A DNA stretch of 64,000 nucleotides from Demequinaceae bacterium (GTDB taxonomy: Bacteria > Actinomycetota > Actinomycetes > Actinomycetales > Demequinaceae). Shown here one piece after another: positions 53,220 to 62,676 of this stretch (its first letter is position 1; every line of letters begins with the position of its first letter). Position numbers and translations under genes: made by a program. The notes below the pieces were generated by a model. The model saw only the letters and a program-made list of their open reading frames with translations. It was not told the origin of the DNA and made no database searches. Location: positions 186,001 through 250,000 of the forward strand of contig JAFGBM010000007.1 in assembly GCA_016933155.1 (NCBI GenBank), given 5' to 3'.

Positions 53220-53867
53220 ATGCCTCACGCACACAAGGCCACAGGGGCCACCCTCGCTCTTGTCTCCATCGGGGCCGCCCTGATCGCCGCCAGCACCCTC
53301 TGGGGGGGCTATCCCTTGGGGAGCGGCGTGCCCATCACCCTCCAGACGCTTTCGGTGCTTATCGTCGGGGCCGTCCTCGGGGCCTATCGGGGCTCCGCGG
53401 CCGTCATGGTGTACCTCGCCCTCGGAACCGCAGGGCTCCCCATCTGGTCCGGTCACGTCGGTGGGGCCCAGATCTGGACGACACCCCGAGCGGGATTCCT
53501 GATCTCCTTCGTCCTGGCCGCCTTCGTCACGGGATGGATGTCCGAGCGCCTCGCTTCGTCCAGGCGGGCTTCCTTCGCGGGCTTCTTGGGCGCGACCTCC
53601 GTCGGGGCCCTGGGAATCATCACCGTCGTCGGCTGGGCGTACGTCGGGTTTCGGGCGGCGATGTCGTTCGACGACACCCTCACGACCCTGACCCCGTTCC
53701 TCCCGGGCGACATCATCAAGGCCTTCGTGGCGGCGGCCGTCGCCTCCGCAGTCCACGCGGCTTACCCCGAGATCCTCGCCCCTCCACCTCCGTCTGCCCC
53801 TGGAGACGACGGCGGAATCGCCGCTCAAGGGAAGGGGAAGCGAGGCGCGCTAGCCTCGACGGCATGA
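53220..53867 (+). CDS. bioY: biotin ECF transporter substrate-binding component BioY
   Basis: 215 residues from the ATG at 53220 (GGAAGG upstream). About six hydrophobic segments; PITLQTLSVLIVGAVLGAYRG and YLALGTAGLPIWSG are BioY signatures for biotin binding. A Pro/Gly/Lys-rich cytoplasmic tail of about 30 residues follows. Overlaps bioM by ATGA. Imports biotin with the BioMN energising module. Confidence 0.95.
   Translation: MPHAHKATGATLALVSIGAALIAASTLWGGYPLGSGVPITLQTLSVLIVGAVLGAYRGSAAVMVYLALGTAGLPIWSGHVGGAQIWTTPRAGFLISFVLAAFVTGWMSERLASSRRASFAGFLGATSVGALGIITVVGWAYVGFRAAMSFDDTLTTLTPFLPGDIIKAFVAAAVASAVHAAYPEILAPPPPSAPGDDGGIAAQGKGKRGALASTA
53851..53856 (+). promoter_or_regulatory. possible internal -10 (TAGCCT) before bioM
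   Basis: TAGCCT, 7 bases, then the bioM ATG, inside the end of bioY. Fits the leaderless pattern and would allow bioMN expression apart from bioY. Confidence 0.3.
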
Positions 53868-54571
53868 TCGAGTTCCGGAATGCGAGCGTCGTCGCGGCGT
53901 CGAGCGACGCGGTTCTCCTCGCGCCGACGACCCTGGCCCTTTCGGAGCGACGCGTCAGCGTGATCGGGGCGAACGGCTCGGGCAAGTCCACCCTCGTCCG
54001 CCTCGTCAATGGCCTCGCCATGCCCACGACGGGATCCGTCCTGGTCAACGGCCGGGACACCCGCAGGCAAGCCTCCTCCGTGCGGCACGACGTCGGCTTC
54101 CTCTTCACCGATCCGTCCTCCCAACTCATCATGCCGACCGCCATCGAGGATGTCGCCCTCTCCCTCCGGCGAACCATCCGGGACAAGGGCGCGCGGACGA
54201 CGGCGGCACTCACCGCCCTCGACGAGATCGGCCTTGCGGGACACTCCCACGTCTCCGTCCACTCCCTCTCGGGCGGCCAACGCCAACTCCTCGCCCTCGC
54301 CGGAGTCCTCGCCGTCAACCCGAGCATCTTGGTGGCCGACGAACCCACCACCCTCCTCGACCTCCGGTGGCGCGCCCACGTCGACGCCCTCCTCGATGCG
54401 CTTCCCGTGCAGGTGATCGAGGTGACCCACGACCTGGACGCGGCCGAGCGGGCCGACCGCACCCTCTTCCTCGACGGGGGCAAGGTCGTCTTCGACGGCA
54501 AACCCTCGCGGGCGGTCGCGCTGTACCGCGACCTGATGTCGAGCCGAGCCGAGGGGAGGGCGGATGCTTGA
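53864..54571 (+). CDS. bioM: ECF transporter ATPase BioM (CbiO type)
   Basis: 235 residues. Walker A GANGSGKST (about 34-42), Q-loop FTDPSSQLIMPT typical of ECF ATPases, signature SLSGGQRQLLALAG, Walker B SILVADEPTTLLD, switch His VTHDLDAAERAD. Single ATPase, so it should form a homodimer as in BioMNY. Overlaps bioY and bioN. Confidence 0.94.
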   Translation: MIEFRNASVVAASSDAVLLAPTTLALSERRVSVIGANGSGKSTLVRLVNGLAMPTTGSVLVNGRDTRRQASSVRHDVGFLFTDPSSQLIMPTAIEDVALSLRRTIRDKGARTTAALTALDEIGLAGHSHVSVHSLSGGQRQLLALAGVLAVNPSILVADEPTTLLDLRWRAHVDALLDALPVQVIEVTHDLDAAERADRTLFLDGGKVVFDGKPSRAVALYRDLMSSRAEGRADA

Positions 54572-55244
54572 CGCCTTTGGGGTCTACCACCCCAGGCGGA
54601 CCCCCCTCCACCTCCTTCCCCCCTGGGTGAAGCTCATCGGCCTTGCCCTATCTGCTGTGGCGATCTTCATCCTCCGGGGCCCCACATGGACGCTCGTCGG
54701 CCTGGTGGCCTCGCTCGCCGTGCTCGCCAGCACCCTCCCCCCTCCCCGCCCGACGCTTCGCGGGCTGTGGCCGATCGCCCTCCTGACGGTCCTCATGGGG
54801 GGGTACCAATGGTTCCGAGGGGACCGCGCCGGGGCCGCCGAATTCGCGGCGGACTTCCTGGCGGTGGCCTGCCTCGCCCTGGCCCTCACCACCTCGACCC
54901 GGCTCGACGACGCCGTCTCGCTCCTCAGCAGGGCCTTCCGACCCCTGCGACACCGGATCTCGCCGGACTCCGTCGGCCTGGTCTTCGCCCTGACCGCCCG
55001 GGCCATCCCCGAGATCACGACGATCCTGGGCGATTCCGCCGACGCCGCCCGAGCGAGGGGCCTGGCGAAAAGCCCCCAGGCGACCCTCGTCCCCGCCGCC
55101 GTGCGGACCTTCGGTTGGGCCCTAGGCGTCGGCGAAGCGATCACCGCGCGAGGCCTCGCGGACGACCCGGAGCCCGACTCGGACGGTGAGACACCGGAGG
55201 ACACCCGGGGTAACGTTGAGTATCCACGGAGGAGGCCGGCATGA
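54564..55244 (+). CDS. bioN: ECF transporter transmembrane component BioN (EcfT type)
   Basis: 226 residues. Four or five hydrophobic segments in about 20-115 and the two EcfT coupling motifs, DAARARGLA and ITARGLADD, whose Arg residues contact the ATPases. The C-terminal tail is acidic. Overlaps bioM by 8 bases and the metallopeptidase by ATGA, so the peptidase is co-transcribed with the biotin genes. Confidence 0.93.
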   Translation: MLDAFGVYHPRRTPLHLLPPWVKLIGLALSAVAIFILRGPTWTLVGLVASLAVLASTLPPPRPTLRGLWPIALLTVLMGGYQWFRGDRAGAAEFAADFLAVACLALALTTSTRLDDAVSLLSRAFRPLRHRISPDSVGLVFALTARAIPEITTILGDSADAARARGLAKSPQATLVPAAVRTFGWALGVGEAITARGLADDPEPDSDGETPEDTRGNVEYPRRRPA

Positions 55245-56137
55245 CGTTCAGGGAAGACGCGAGGCTCGACCCGAGCCGGGTTCAACGGCGGGGTCGTGCC
55301 ACAGGGGCCTCCGGCATGGCCATCGGGGGAGGCCTCGGCGGAATCATCGTCCTCATCGCCATGCTTTTCGGGCTCGACCTCTCCTTCCTCGGCCTCGGCT
55401 CGGACTCCGGATCGGGTGTGACCACCTCCGACCCCGAGACCCAGGCGGAGTTCGAGGCCCGATGCGCCACCGGTGAGGCCGCGAATGAGTATGCCGACTG
55501 CCGGGTCCTGGGCACGGTCAACTCTCTCGACGCCTACTGGTCGACGGCCGTTCCCGCAGCCGGGGCGAAGTACGTCTCACCGGGGGTCGTCGTCTTCGAT
55601 TCCGCGACCTCGACCGCCTGCGGCATGGCATCCTCGCAGACCGGCCCGTTCTACTGCCCGCCCGATGCGACCATCTACATCGACACCACCTTCTTCGACG
55701 TCCTCGTCGCGCAGTACGGCTCGAGCGACGGACCCCTCGCCGAGATGTATGTGGTCGCCCACGAGTACGGCCACCACATCCAGCAGCTCCTCGGGGTCTT
55801 CGAGGTCGCCGACCGGACCGGCACGGGCGCCGACTCCGACAGCGTCAAGGTGGAGCTCATGGCCGACTGCCTCGCGGGCGTCTGGGCGAATCATGCCTCA
55901 TCAACCCCGGGGGTGGACGGAACCCCCTACCTCCTGCCTTTGACCAAGCAGGACATCCAGGACGCTATCGATGCCGCCAGGTCCGTCGGGGACGACCGCA
56001 TCATGGAGGCCTCCGAGGGCTACGCCGACCCGGACAACTTCACCCACGGGACCTCCGAGCAGCGTTCGGAAGCCTTCCTGACCGGATACCGTTCAGGCTC
56101 GCCGAATTCGTGCGACTACTTCGACGTCATCGACTAG
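55241..56137 (+). CDS. neutral zinc metallopeptidase (YpfJ family)
   Basis: 298 residues: short Arg-rich cytoplasmic part, one transmembrane anchor (about 30-50), then an external domain. Zinc site HEYGHH in VVAHEYGHHIQQLLG (about 175-189) and the third ligand Glu in VKVELMADCLAGVWANH. Two cysteines in the front half (CATGEAANEYADC) and more near the end suggest disulfides. Widely conserved, little studied; no link to biotin is known despite the overlap. Confidence 0.92.
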   Translation: MTFREDARLDPSRVQRRGRATGASGMAIGGGLGGIIVLIAMLFGLDLSFLGLGSDSGSGVTTSDPETQAEFEARCATGEAANEYADCRVLGTVNSLDAYWSTAVPAAGAKYVSPGVVVFDSATSTACGMASSQTGPFYCPPDATIYIDTTFFDVLVAQYGSSDGPLAEMYVVAHEYGHHIQQLLGVFEVADRTGTGADSDSVKVELMADCLAGVWANHASSTPGVDGTPYLLPLTKQDIQDAIDAARSVGDDRIMEASEGYADPDNFTHGTSEQRSEAFLTGYRSGSPNSCDYFDVID

Positions 56138-56158
56138 CGGCATCCCCGCCCGGGGCTT

Positions 56159-56488
56159 CTAGACGTTGAAACCCAGGGCCCGAAGTTGGTCCCGCCCTTC
56201 GGGGGTGATCCTGTCCGGACCCCATGGGGGCATCCATACCCAGTTGATGCGCACCCCGGCGGTGAGATCCCTCAGGGCTTCGGCGATCTCCTCCTCGATG
56301 ACGTCCGTCAGGGGGCAGGCAGGACTCGTCAGGGTCATGTCGATAGTGGCCTTGCCGTCCTCGCCCACCACGATCCCGTAGACCAAGCCGAGGTCGACGA
56401 TGCTGATGCCGAGTTCGGGATCGATGACATCGTGCAGGGCCTCCCTGATGTCGGCTTCGTTTCCCGTGGCCACGGCTTCGTCGCTCAT
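56159..56488 (-). CDS. sufT: SufT-like MIP18 (DUF59) protein
   Basis: 109 residues from the ATG at 56488, overlapping the sufU stop (ATGA). DUF59 core: ALHDVIDPELGISIVDLGLVYG, TLTSPACPLTDVIEEEI with the conserved Cys, and VWMPPWGPDRITPEGR. These proteins help deliver Fe-S clusters to targets. Last gene of the suf operon. Confidence 0.93.
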   Translation of the reverse strand: MSDEAVATGNEADIREALHDVIDPELGISIVDLGLVYGIVVGEDGKATIDMTLTSPACPLTDVIEEEIAEALRDLTAGVRINWVWMPPWGPDRITPEGRDQLRALGFNV

Positions 56489-56946
56489 CTCGTCTCCTTC
56501 TGCGCCTGTATAAGGGCGTCCTTGAGGGCCATCCATCCGAGGAGGGCGCATTTGATACGGGCGGGGTAGCGTCCGACGCCGACGAAGGCCGAGCCGTCCC
56601 CGAGCATGTCGTCGATCTCCGGGTCGGGAGGGTCGCCCCTCAAGTCCATGAGGGCGCGGAAGGCGGACGAGAGCTCCGAGGCCTCGTCGAGCGTCGTGCC
56701 CTCGATCAGATCGTGGAGCACCGAGACCGACGCCTGGGAGATGGAGCATCCGTGCCCCTCCCAGGTGACGCCCGCGATTCGTTCACCGTCGAGGGCGACC
56801 CTGAGGCGGATTTCGTCGCCGCAGACGGGATTGACCTGGTGGGATTCGCCGATCCGCGCTCCTGCCGGGGAGTCGAGCCCGAATCCGTGGCGCTCCCGCG
56901 CGTGGTCGATGATCACCTGCTGGTACATCTGCTCGAGGCCGCTCAC
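56485..56946 (-). CDS. sufU: SufU, zinc-dependent sulfur transferase
   Basis: 153 residues. The three conserved Cys lie in NPVCGDEI (about 42), GHGCSISQAS (about 67) and IKCALLGW (about 132), with Asp44 as the zinc ligand. It accepts persulfide sulfur from SufS for the SufBCD scaffold. The 18-residue insert between Cys2 and Cys3 separates SufU from IscU. 4-base overlaps on both sides. Confidence 0.95.
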   Translation of the reverse strand: MSGLEQMYQQVIIDHARERHGFGLDSPAGARIGESHQVNPVCGDEIRLRVALDGERIAGVTWEGHGCSISQASVSVLHDLIEGTTLDEASELSSAFRALMDLRGDPPDPEIDDMLGDGSAFVGVGRYPARIKCALLGWMALKDALIQAQKETR

Positions 56947-58223
56947 GATGCCCCCTTGGGGGCGAAGTAGCGACGCACCCCGGACAGGGCCTCAAGGAGG
57001 CGGTCGATGTCGTCGTCCGACGTGTAGACCTGGGCGGAGGCCCTGGTCGAACTCTGAGCCCCGAGCCGGGCGTGAAGCGGTTGGGCGCAGTGGTGGCCGA
57101 CGCGCACGGCGATCCCTGCATCGTCCAGCACCTGGCCGACGTCGTGGGGGTGGACCCCCTCGACCGTGAAGGCCGCGAGGCCGAGCACCGGATCGGATCC
57201 TCCCCCGATGGGGCCGAGGAGTCTGACCCCCTCAATGGAGGACACCCCCGTGCGGAGCCTGTTCGCGAGCCTCTCGTCGTGGGCCGCGACCTGCGTCATC
57301 CCCAACGCCGAGAGGTACCTCGCGGCTGCGGCCAGGCCGATAGCCTGGACGACGGGTTGGGAGCCGGCCTCGAAACGCGCGGGGGCTCCGAGCCATGTCG
57401 TTTCCGTCATCGTGACGGTCTTGATGGTCGATCCACCATAGACGGACGGTGGAAGGGCATCGAGAAGCCCCCTACGCCCGTACAGAGCCCCGATCCCGGT
57501 GGGTCCTAGCATCTTGTGCCCGGAGAATCCTGCGAAGTCCACGCCGAGGGCAGCGAAATCGACCGGCAGGTGTGGCACGGACTGGCAGGCATCTAGGACT
57601 GTCAACGCCCCGACGGCACGGGCCCGATCGACGAGCCGCCCGACCGGGTGGATCAGGCCGGTGACGTTGCTCGCATGCTGGAACGCCATGACCTTCGTGC
57701 GTTCGTTGACGATCGAGTCGAGTCCGTCCAGGACGAGGTGTCCCACGTCGTCGACGGGAATCCACCGGAGGGCTGCCCCCGTCCGGCGCGCGAGGACCTG
57801 CCACGGGATGATGTTGGCGTGGTGCTCGCTCTCCGTGACGACGATCTCGTCGCCCGCCCCCAGGGCGAATCCCCGGGACTCGCTCCCTCCGATCCCCTGG
57901 GACGCCGCGCCCATCCCCGAAGCGACCAGGTTGATCGCCGCGGTCGCGTTGCCCGTCCAGACGATCTCCCCCTCCCCCGCCCCGACGAAACCCGCCACGG
58001 CCGAACGGGCGGCTTCGAACGCCTCGGTCGCCTCCTCGGCCAGCAGGTGGGCCCCCCTCCCGACGGCGCCATAATGTAGCCGGACGAACTCCTCCTGAGC
58101 CCTCAGGACGTCCGCGGGCTGATGGGAGGTAGCCGCCGAATCGAGGTAGGTCAGTCTCCCCCCTTCCCTCGCCTCCCGGGTGAGGATGGGGAAGTCGGCA
58201 CGGACGTCGCGGAAAGGCACCAT
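56943..58223 (-). CDS. sufS: cysteine desulfurase SufS
   Basis: PLP enzyme releasing sulfur from cysteine, 426 residues. PLP lysine in FAGFSGHKMLGPTGIG; catalytic Cys in VRVGHHCAQPLHARLG; ESEHHANIIPW and DACQSVPHLPVD line the cofactor site. Type II desulfurase, expected to be activated by SufU. Five bases after sufC and overlapping sufU by four. Confidence 0.96.
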   Translation of the reverse strand: MVPFRDVRADFPILTREAREGGRLTYLDSAATSHQPADVLRAQEEFVRLHYGAVGRGAHLLAEEATEAFEAARSAVAGFVGAGEGEIVWTGNATAAINLVASGMGAASQGIGGSESRGFALGAGDEIVVTESEHHANIIPWQVLARRTGAALRWIPVDDVGHLVLDGLDSIVNERTKVMAFQHASNVTGLIHPVGRLVDRARAVGALTVLDACQSVPHLPVDFAALGVDFAGFSGHKMLGPTGIGALYGRRGLLDALPPSVYGGSTIKTVTMTETTWLGAPARFEAGSQPVVQAIGLAAAARYLSALGMTQVAAHDERLANRLRTGVSSIEGVRLLGPIGGGSDPVLGLAAFTVEGVHPHDVGQVLDDAGIAVRVGHHCAQPLHARLGAQSSTRASAQVYTSDDDIDRLLEALSGVRRYFAPKGAS

Positions 58224-58228
58224 CGGCC

Positions 58229-58999
58229 TCAGGTCGCCACGAGGAATCGATCGTACCCCTCGGCTTCGAGTCGCTCGGCGAGTTCGGGGCCGCCCTCCTC
58301 GGCGATCTTGCCGTCGACGAAGACGTGGACGAAGTCGGGGTCGATATACCTGAGGATCCGCGTGTAGTGGGTGATGAGCAGCACCCCGGCACCCGTGGCT
58401 TCCTTCGCGCGGTTGACCCCCTCGGACACGATCCGCAAGGCATCGATGTCGAGCCCCGAATCCGTCTCGTCGAGGACCGCGAACCTCGGCTGGAGGAGTT
58501 CCATCTGGAGGATTTCGTGGCGCTTCTTCTCCCCCCCGCTGAATCCCTCGTTGACGTTCCTCTCCGCGAAGGAGGGATCCATCTTGAGGCGCGCCATGAC
58601 GTCCTTGAGGTCCTTCATCCAGGTCCGAAGCTTGGGGCTCTCCCCGTCGATCGCGGTCTTCGCCGTCCTGAGGAAATTCGAGACACTCACTCCCGGCACC
58701 TCAATGGGGTACTGCATGGCCAGGAAGAGGCCCGCCTTGGCCCGTTCGTCGATCGTCATGGCGAGCACGTCTTCGCCGTCGAGGGTGATGGTGCCGCCGG
58801 TGACGGCATACTTGGGGTGGCCCGCGATGGAATAGGCGAGGGTGGATTTGCCCGAGCCGTTCGGCCCCATGATGGCGTGGGTCTGACCGGACTTCACGGT
58901 CAGGTCGACCCCCCGAAGAATGGGCTTGGGTCCCTCCTTGGTCTCTACGCTGACCTTGAGGCCGCGGATGTCGAGGGTGTGGGTCTCATGGGCGCTCAT
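58229..58999 (-). CDS. sufC: Fe-S assembly ATPase SufC
   Basis: 256 residues from the ATG at 58999, overlapping the Rieske stop (ATGA). Walker A GPNGSGKST (about 45-53), GFSGGEKKRHEILQM signature typical of SufC, Walker B FAVLDETDSGLDIDAL. Forms the SufBC2D scaffold. Confidence 0.97.
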   Translation of the reverse strand: MSAHETHTLDIRGLKVSVETKEGPKPILRGVDLTVKSGQTHAIMGPNGSGKSTLAYSIAGHPKYAVTGGTITLDGEDVLAMTIDERAKAGLFLAMQYPIEVPGVSVSNFLRTAKTAIDGESPKLRTWMKDLKDVMARLKMDPSFAERNVNEGFSGGEKKRHEILQMELLQPRFAVLDETDSGLDIDALRIVSEGVNRAKEATGAGVLLITHYTRILRYIDPDFVHVFVDGKIAEEGGPELAERLEAEGYDRFLVAT

Positions 59000-59352
59000 G
59001 CGTCCTCCTTGGTGAGGTTGGCGGAGGCGCCGACGTCTACAAGGACGTCCCCTCCGTCGATGCGAGTGGGGTACGTGCGGATGGGGGTGGTCGCGGGCGG
59101 GGAGGCCGGGACCCCGGTCGCGAGGTCGAACCTCACGCCGTGCCCCCAGCACTCGATCTCGTGACCGACGACCTCCCCCTCGGAGAGGGAAACCGCACCG
59201 TGAGAGCAGGTGTCGTCGATGGCGAAGTAGCGTCCGTCGTCCGTTCTCACGATGGCGACGGGTGCCTCCGTCCCGTCGGCGAGCGGAAGGTCGACGCGAA
59301 TGACGGAGCCTCCCTCGACATCGGAGGCTGCACAGGCGCGATGCTCAGTCAT
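58996..59352 (-). CDS. Rieske-type [2Fe-2S] ferredoxin in the suf operon
   Basis: 118 residues from the ATG at 59352, with GGAGG six bases upstream; an ATG two codons earlier would lie inside the Shine-Dalgarno spacing. Cluster ligands are in DDTCSHGAVSLSEG (Cys-x-His) and IECWGHGVRFDLATG (Cys-x2-His). Small NirD-like ferredoxins between sufD and sufC are usual in actinobacteria and may supply electrons for cluster assembly. Coupled by overlaps of 8 and 4 bases. Confidence 0.94.
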   Translation of the reverse strand: MTEHRACAASDVEGGSVIRVDLPLADGTEAPVAIVRTDDGRYFAIDDTCSHGAVSLSEGEVVGHEIECWGHGVRFDLATGVPASPPATTPIRTYPTRIDGGDVLVDVGASANLTKEDA

Positions 59353-60517
59353 CGACATCCTCCAGCCTGGCCTCGATCGTCCTGAGGAGGTCCCGCTCGA
59401 TTCGGGGCACCCCCATCTCTTGGATGACGTCGGCGAAGAAGCCCCGGACCACAAGCCTGCGGGCCTCGTGCTCGGAGATGCCGCGGGACTGAAGGTAGAA
59501 CATCTGCTCATCGTCGAATCGACCGGTGGCGGATGCGTGGCCTGCCCCCTCGATCTCCCCGGTTTCGATCTCCAAGTTGGGCACGGAGTCCGCACGGGTA
59601 CCGTCCGTGAGGAGCAGGTTGCGGTTGACCTCGTAGGTGTCCGTTCCCTCGGCCTCCGCCCGGATGAGGACGTCCCCGACCCACACCGTGCGGGCGGTCT
59701 CACCCGCGAGAGCCCCCTTGTAGGTGACCCTCGACCGGCAGCGCGGGGATTCGTGGTCGATGAAGGTCCGGTGCTCGATGTGCTGGCCGGAGTTGGCGAA
59801 GTAGACCCCGAAAAGGTCCGCCCGGCTGTCCTCCCCAGCGAACGCCACCGACGTGTTCATCCGGACGAGGGCTCCGCCCAGAGTGGCTGTCGACGAGTGA
59901 AGCTTCGAGCCCCGTCCCAACCGGATGACCCATTCGGCAAGATGGACCGATTTCTGATCGCACTCCTGGACGACGACGAGGGTGAGGGAAGCGCCGTCGG
60001 CAACATCGACGGAGACGAATTCACCGCATTTGGCGGAGCCCTGATAATCGAGGATCACGGTGGCTGAGGCCCTGGCCCCGACCTCGATGAGGAACTGGCC
60101 CCGCACGTTGTCCCCGGTGCCCTTGATCCCAATCTCCACAGGTTGGGCAACCTCGACGCTGGGGGCGATGTCGAGGACCATCGCCGCCCCGGTGTGCTTG
60201 GCCGCTAAGGCCGAGACGCGGTCCCCCGGTGCCCTGACGGAGAGCCCCTGGGCCTCCTCAGGGTCGACCTCCGTGAGGCTCACCCCAGCGGGAAGCTGAT
60301 CCACGACCCATCGGACGTGCCCGTCGGCCGGGGTGTCCTCGAAGAACGACCGGAGCGATGACACAGGGGTGAATCGCCAATCCTCCTCCCTCCCGGTCGG
60401 CACGGGGAGATCCTCGACGTCGAACGAGGTCTTCCGTGCCGCTCGCGACACGTCAGGAACGACTCCGTGGGAGTGTGCCGAATCGAGTGTCGCCTTGCTG
60501 TGGTCAATCTTCGTCAC
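59345..60517 (-). CDS. sufD: Fe-S assembly scaffold SufD
   Basis: 390 residues with the parallel beta-helix core of the SufBD family and the C-terminal signature [33 protein letters not shown]. Partner of SufB in the SufBC2D scaffold. Starts in ATGA overlap with sufB. Confidence 0.95.
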   Translation of the reverse strand: MTKIDHSKATLDSAHSHGVVPDVSRAARKTSFDVEDLPVPTGREEDWRFTPVSSLRSFFEDTPADGHVRWVVDQLPAGVSLTEVDPEEAQGLSVRAPGDRVSALAAKHTGAAMVLDIAPSVEVAQPVEIGIKGTGDNVRGQFLIEVGARASATVILDYQGSAKCGEFVSVDVADGASLTLVVVQECDQKSVHLAEWVIRLGRGSKLHSSTATLGGALVRMNTSVAFAGEDSRADLFGVYFANSGQHIEHRTFIDHESPRCRSRVTYKGALAGETARTVWVGDVLIRAEAEGTDTYEVNRNLLLTDGTRADSVPNLEIETGEIEGAGHASATGRFDDEQMFYLQSRGISEHEARRLVVRGFFADVIQEMGVPRIERDLLRTIEARLEDVDD

Positions 60518-61947
60518 CCGACCGCTCCTTCCATCTGGAGCTCGATGAGCCGGTTGAGTTCGAGGGCGTACTCCATAGGAAGCTCCCTCGCGATGGGCTC
60601 GATGAAACCCCTCACGATCATCGCCATCGCCTCTTTCTCTTCGATCCCCCGCGACATGAGGTAGAAGAGCTGGTCCTCGCTGAGCTTTGAGACCGTCGCC
60701 TCATGCCCCATGCTGACGTCGTCCTCCCGGACGTCAACGTAGGGGTAGGTGTCGGATCGCGAAATCTGGTCGACGAGGAGGGCATCGCACAGGACGTTCG
60801 ACCGCGACCCGTGCGCCCCCTCGAGAATCTGGACGAGCCCTCTATAGGAGGTGCGGCCCCCGCCCCTCGACACGGACTTCGAGACGATGCTCGACGAGGT
60901 ATGGGGCGCCGCGTGGACCATCTTCGCCCCGGCGTCCTGATGCTGCCCCTCACCGGCGAAGGCGACGCTCAGGGTCTCCCCGCGCGCGTGCTCGCCGAGG
61001 AGATAGATAGCCGGGTACTTCATCGTGACCTTGGAGCCGATGTTCCCGTCGATCCACTCCATGGTGGCGCCCTCGCCCGCGGTTGCCCGTTTGGTGACGA
61101 GGTTGTAGACATTGGTCGACCAGTTCTGGACGGTCGTGTACCGGACCCGGGCGTTCTTCTTGACGATGATCTCGACGACGGCGCTGTGGAGCGAGTCGGT
61201 GGAGTACACGGGTGCCGTGCAGCCCTCGACGTAGTGCACGTAGCTGTCCTCGTCGGCGATGATGAGCGTCCGTTCGAACTGGCCCATGTTCTCGGTGTTG
61301 ATGCGGAAGTACGCCTGCAACGGGATGTCGACGCTGACCCCCGGGGGGACGTAGATGAACGATCCGCCCGACCATACGGCCGTGTTGAGGGCGGCGAACT
61401 TGTTGTCCCCGACGGGGATGACCGAACCGAAGTACTCCTCGAAGATTTCGGGGTGCTCCCTGAGCCCGGTGTCGGTGTCGAGGAAGATGACCCCCTTCTC
61501 CTCGAGGTCGTCGCGGATCTGGTGGTAGACGACCTCGGATTCGTACTGGGCTGCCACCCCGGCGACGAGCCTCTGCTTCTCCGCCTCGGGAATCCCCAAC
61601 CGGTCGTAAGTGTTCCTGATGTCCTCCGGCAGGTCGTCCCATGAGGTGGCCTGCTTCTCGGTCGAACGCACGAAGTACTTGATGGTGTCGAAGTCGATGC
61701 CCGAGAGGTCGGCGCCCCACGGCGGCATGGGCTTCTTCCGGAACAGGTCGAGGCCCTTGAGACGGCGGGCGAGCATCCATTCCGGCTCGTCCTTGAGGGC
61801 CGAGATTCTCCGGACGACATCCTCGCTCAGGCCACGCTCGGCGGACAGGCCCGCGGCGTCGCTGTCATGCCAACCGTAGGCGTAGGTTCCGATCGACGCG
61901 ATCGCCTCGTCCTGGGTCAGGGGGGTTCCCCCCGGAGATGTGCTCAC
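60514..61947 (-). CDS. sufB: Fe-S assembly scaffold SufB
   Basis: 477 residues from the GTG at 61947, overlapping the sufR stop by four bases (GTGA). The longer open frame to the right is antisense-free read-through of sufR and not used. Signatures [62 protein letters not shown] (cluster-building Cys) and [23 protein letters not shown]. Builds nascent clusters with SufC and SufD. Confidence 0.97.
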   Translation of the reverse strand: MSTSPGGTPLTQDEAIASIGTYAYGWHDSDAAGLSAERGLSEDVVRRISALKDEPEWMLARRLKGLDLFRKKPMPPWGADLSGIDFDTIKYFVRSTEKQATSWDDLPEDIRNTYDRLGIPEAEKQRLVAGVAAQYESEVVYHQIRDDLEEKGVIFLDTDTGLREHPEIFEEYFGSVIPVGDNKFAALNTAVWSGGSFIYVPPGVSVDIPLQAYFRINTENMGQFERTLIIADEDSYVHYVEGCTAPVYSTDSLHSAVVEIIVKKNARVRYTTVQNWSTNVYNLVTKRATAGEGATMEWIDGNIGSKVTMKYPAIYLLGEHARGETLSVAFAGEGQHQDAGAKMVHAAPHTSSSIVSKSVSRGGGRTSYRGLVQILEGAHGSRSNVLCDALLVDQISRSDTYPYVDVREDDVSMGHEATVSKLSEDQLFYLMSRGIEEKEAMAMIVRGFIEPIARELPMEYALELNRLIELQMEGAVG

Positions 61948-62597
61948 GACTGCCTCCCCCCTGCCATCGCCAACGGAATGTTCGTGGTGCAGACGTGGGC
62001 TCCACCGGCAAGGGTGCTCAGGCGCTGGACGTGGACCCCCAGGGCTCGGGAAAGGGCACGGGTCTCGGCTTCGCACCATTCGGGTGAGGCCTCCGCGACG
62101 GTCAGGACGGGGCAGTGTCCCTGGCAGAGCTGGAGGGCGAATCCTCCGGGGAGGGGGCGAACACTCGCGGCGTACCCACGATCGGACAGCGCGGCCGCGA
62201 GGGCATCGACCCGGTCGACGAGGGGGGCGGACTGGTCGATCCTCTCCGCCAGAGCCCGCTCGAGCCTCTGAGCCTCCTCCGCGACGAAGGCCTCCAGTCC
62301 GCCAGCCTTCCGAAGAAAACCGAGGGCGTCGACGGCAACGGAGGCATAGGCGCTGGTGAGGGCCTTCTGACCCTCCGGTGTGGCGACGTAGCATCGAGCG
62401 GGCCTTCCCCGACCGCGTTCGTGTCGGCCCGGGGCTTCGCGTTCGACGATGTGGCCGAGGCCGATGAGGTGGGAAAGGTGGCGCCGGATGCCTGCGGGGG
62501 TGAGGCAAAGATCGTCGGCAAGTTCGGCGACCGACACGGGCCCCTCGGACACGATGAGGTCCAGAACGCGCTCCCGTGTCGGTTCTTCGGCACTCAT
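61944..62597 (-). CDS. sufR: Fe-S-sensing repressor SufR
   Basis: 217 residues from the ATG at 62597 (GGAAGG upstream). N-terminal winged HTH ([37 protein letters not shown]). C-terminal Cys ligands [25 protein letters not shown] and GAHVCTTN match the actinobacterial SufR cluster site. With a cluster bound it represses the operon it heads; cluster loss under iron or oxidative stress relieves this. A dyad like the SufR box lies 24 bases upstream. Confidence 0.94.
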   Translation of the reverse strand: MSAEEPTRERVLDLIVSEGPVSVAELADDLCLTPAGIRRHLSHLIGLGHIVEREAPGRHERGRGRPARCYVATPEGQKALTSAYASVAVDALGFLRKAGGLEAFVAEEAQRLERALAERIDQSAPLVDRVDALAAALSDRGYAASVRPLPGGFALQLCQGHCPVLTVAEASPEWCEAETRALSRALGVHVQRLSTLAGGAHVCTTNIPLAMAGGRQS

Positions 62598-62620
62598 GTC
62601 GTCCTTCCGTACCCCTCTAT

Positions 62621-62643
62621 TTAGAAACATTGTCGTTGCCTAA
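62621..62643. promoter_or_regulatory. putative SufR operator dyad
   Basis: TTAGAAAC-N6-GTTGCCTAA. The inner part AAAC-N6-GTTG is one base from the CAAC-N6-GTTG box known for cyanobacterial SufR. It sits between sufR and the divergent PEBP lipoprotein gene, where it could control both. Confidence 0.6.
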
Positions 62644-62664
62644 TTCTATTCCCACAAGGAAGGG

Positions 62665-62670
62665 TATCCT
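62665..62670 (+). promoter_or_regulatory. -10 element (TATCCT) of the PEBP lipoprotein, leaderless type
   Basis: TATCCT, 6 bases (CACCGC), then ATG at 62677. It lies 22 bp from the SufR-like dyad. Confidence 0.5.
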
Positions 62671-62676
62671 CACCGC

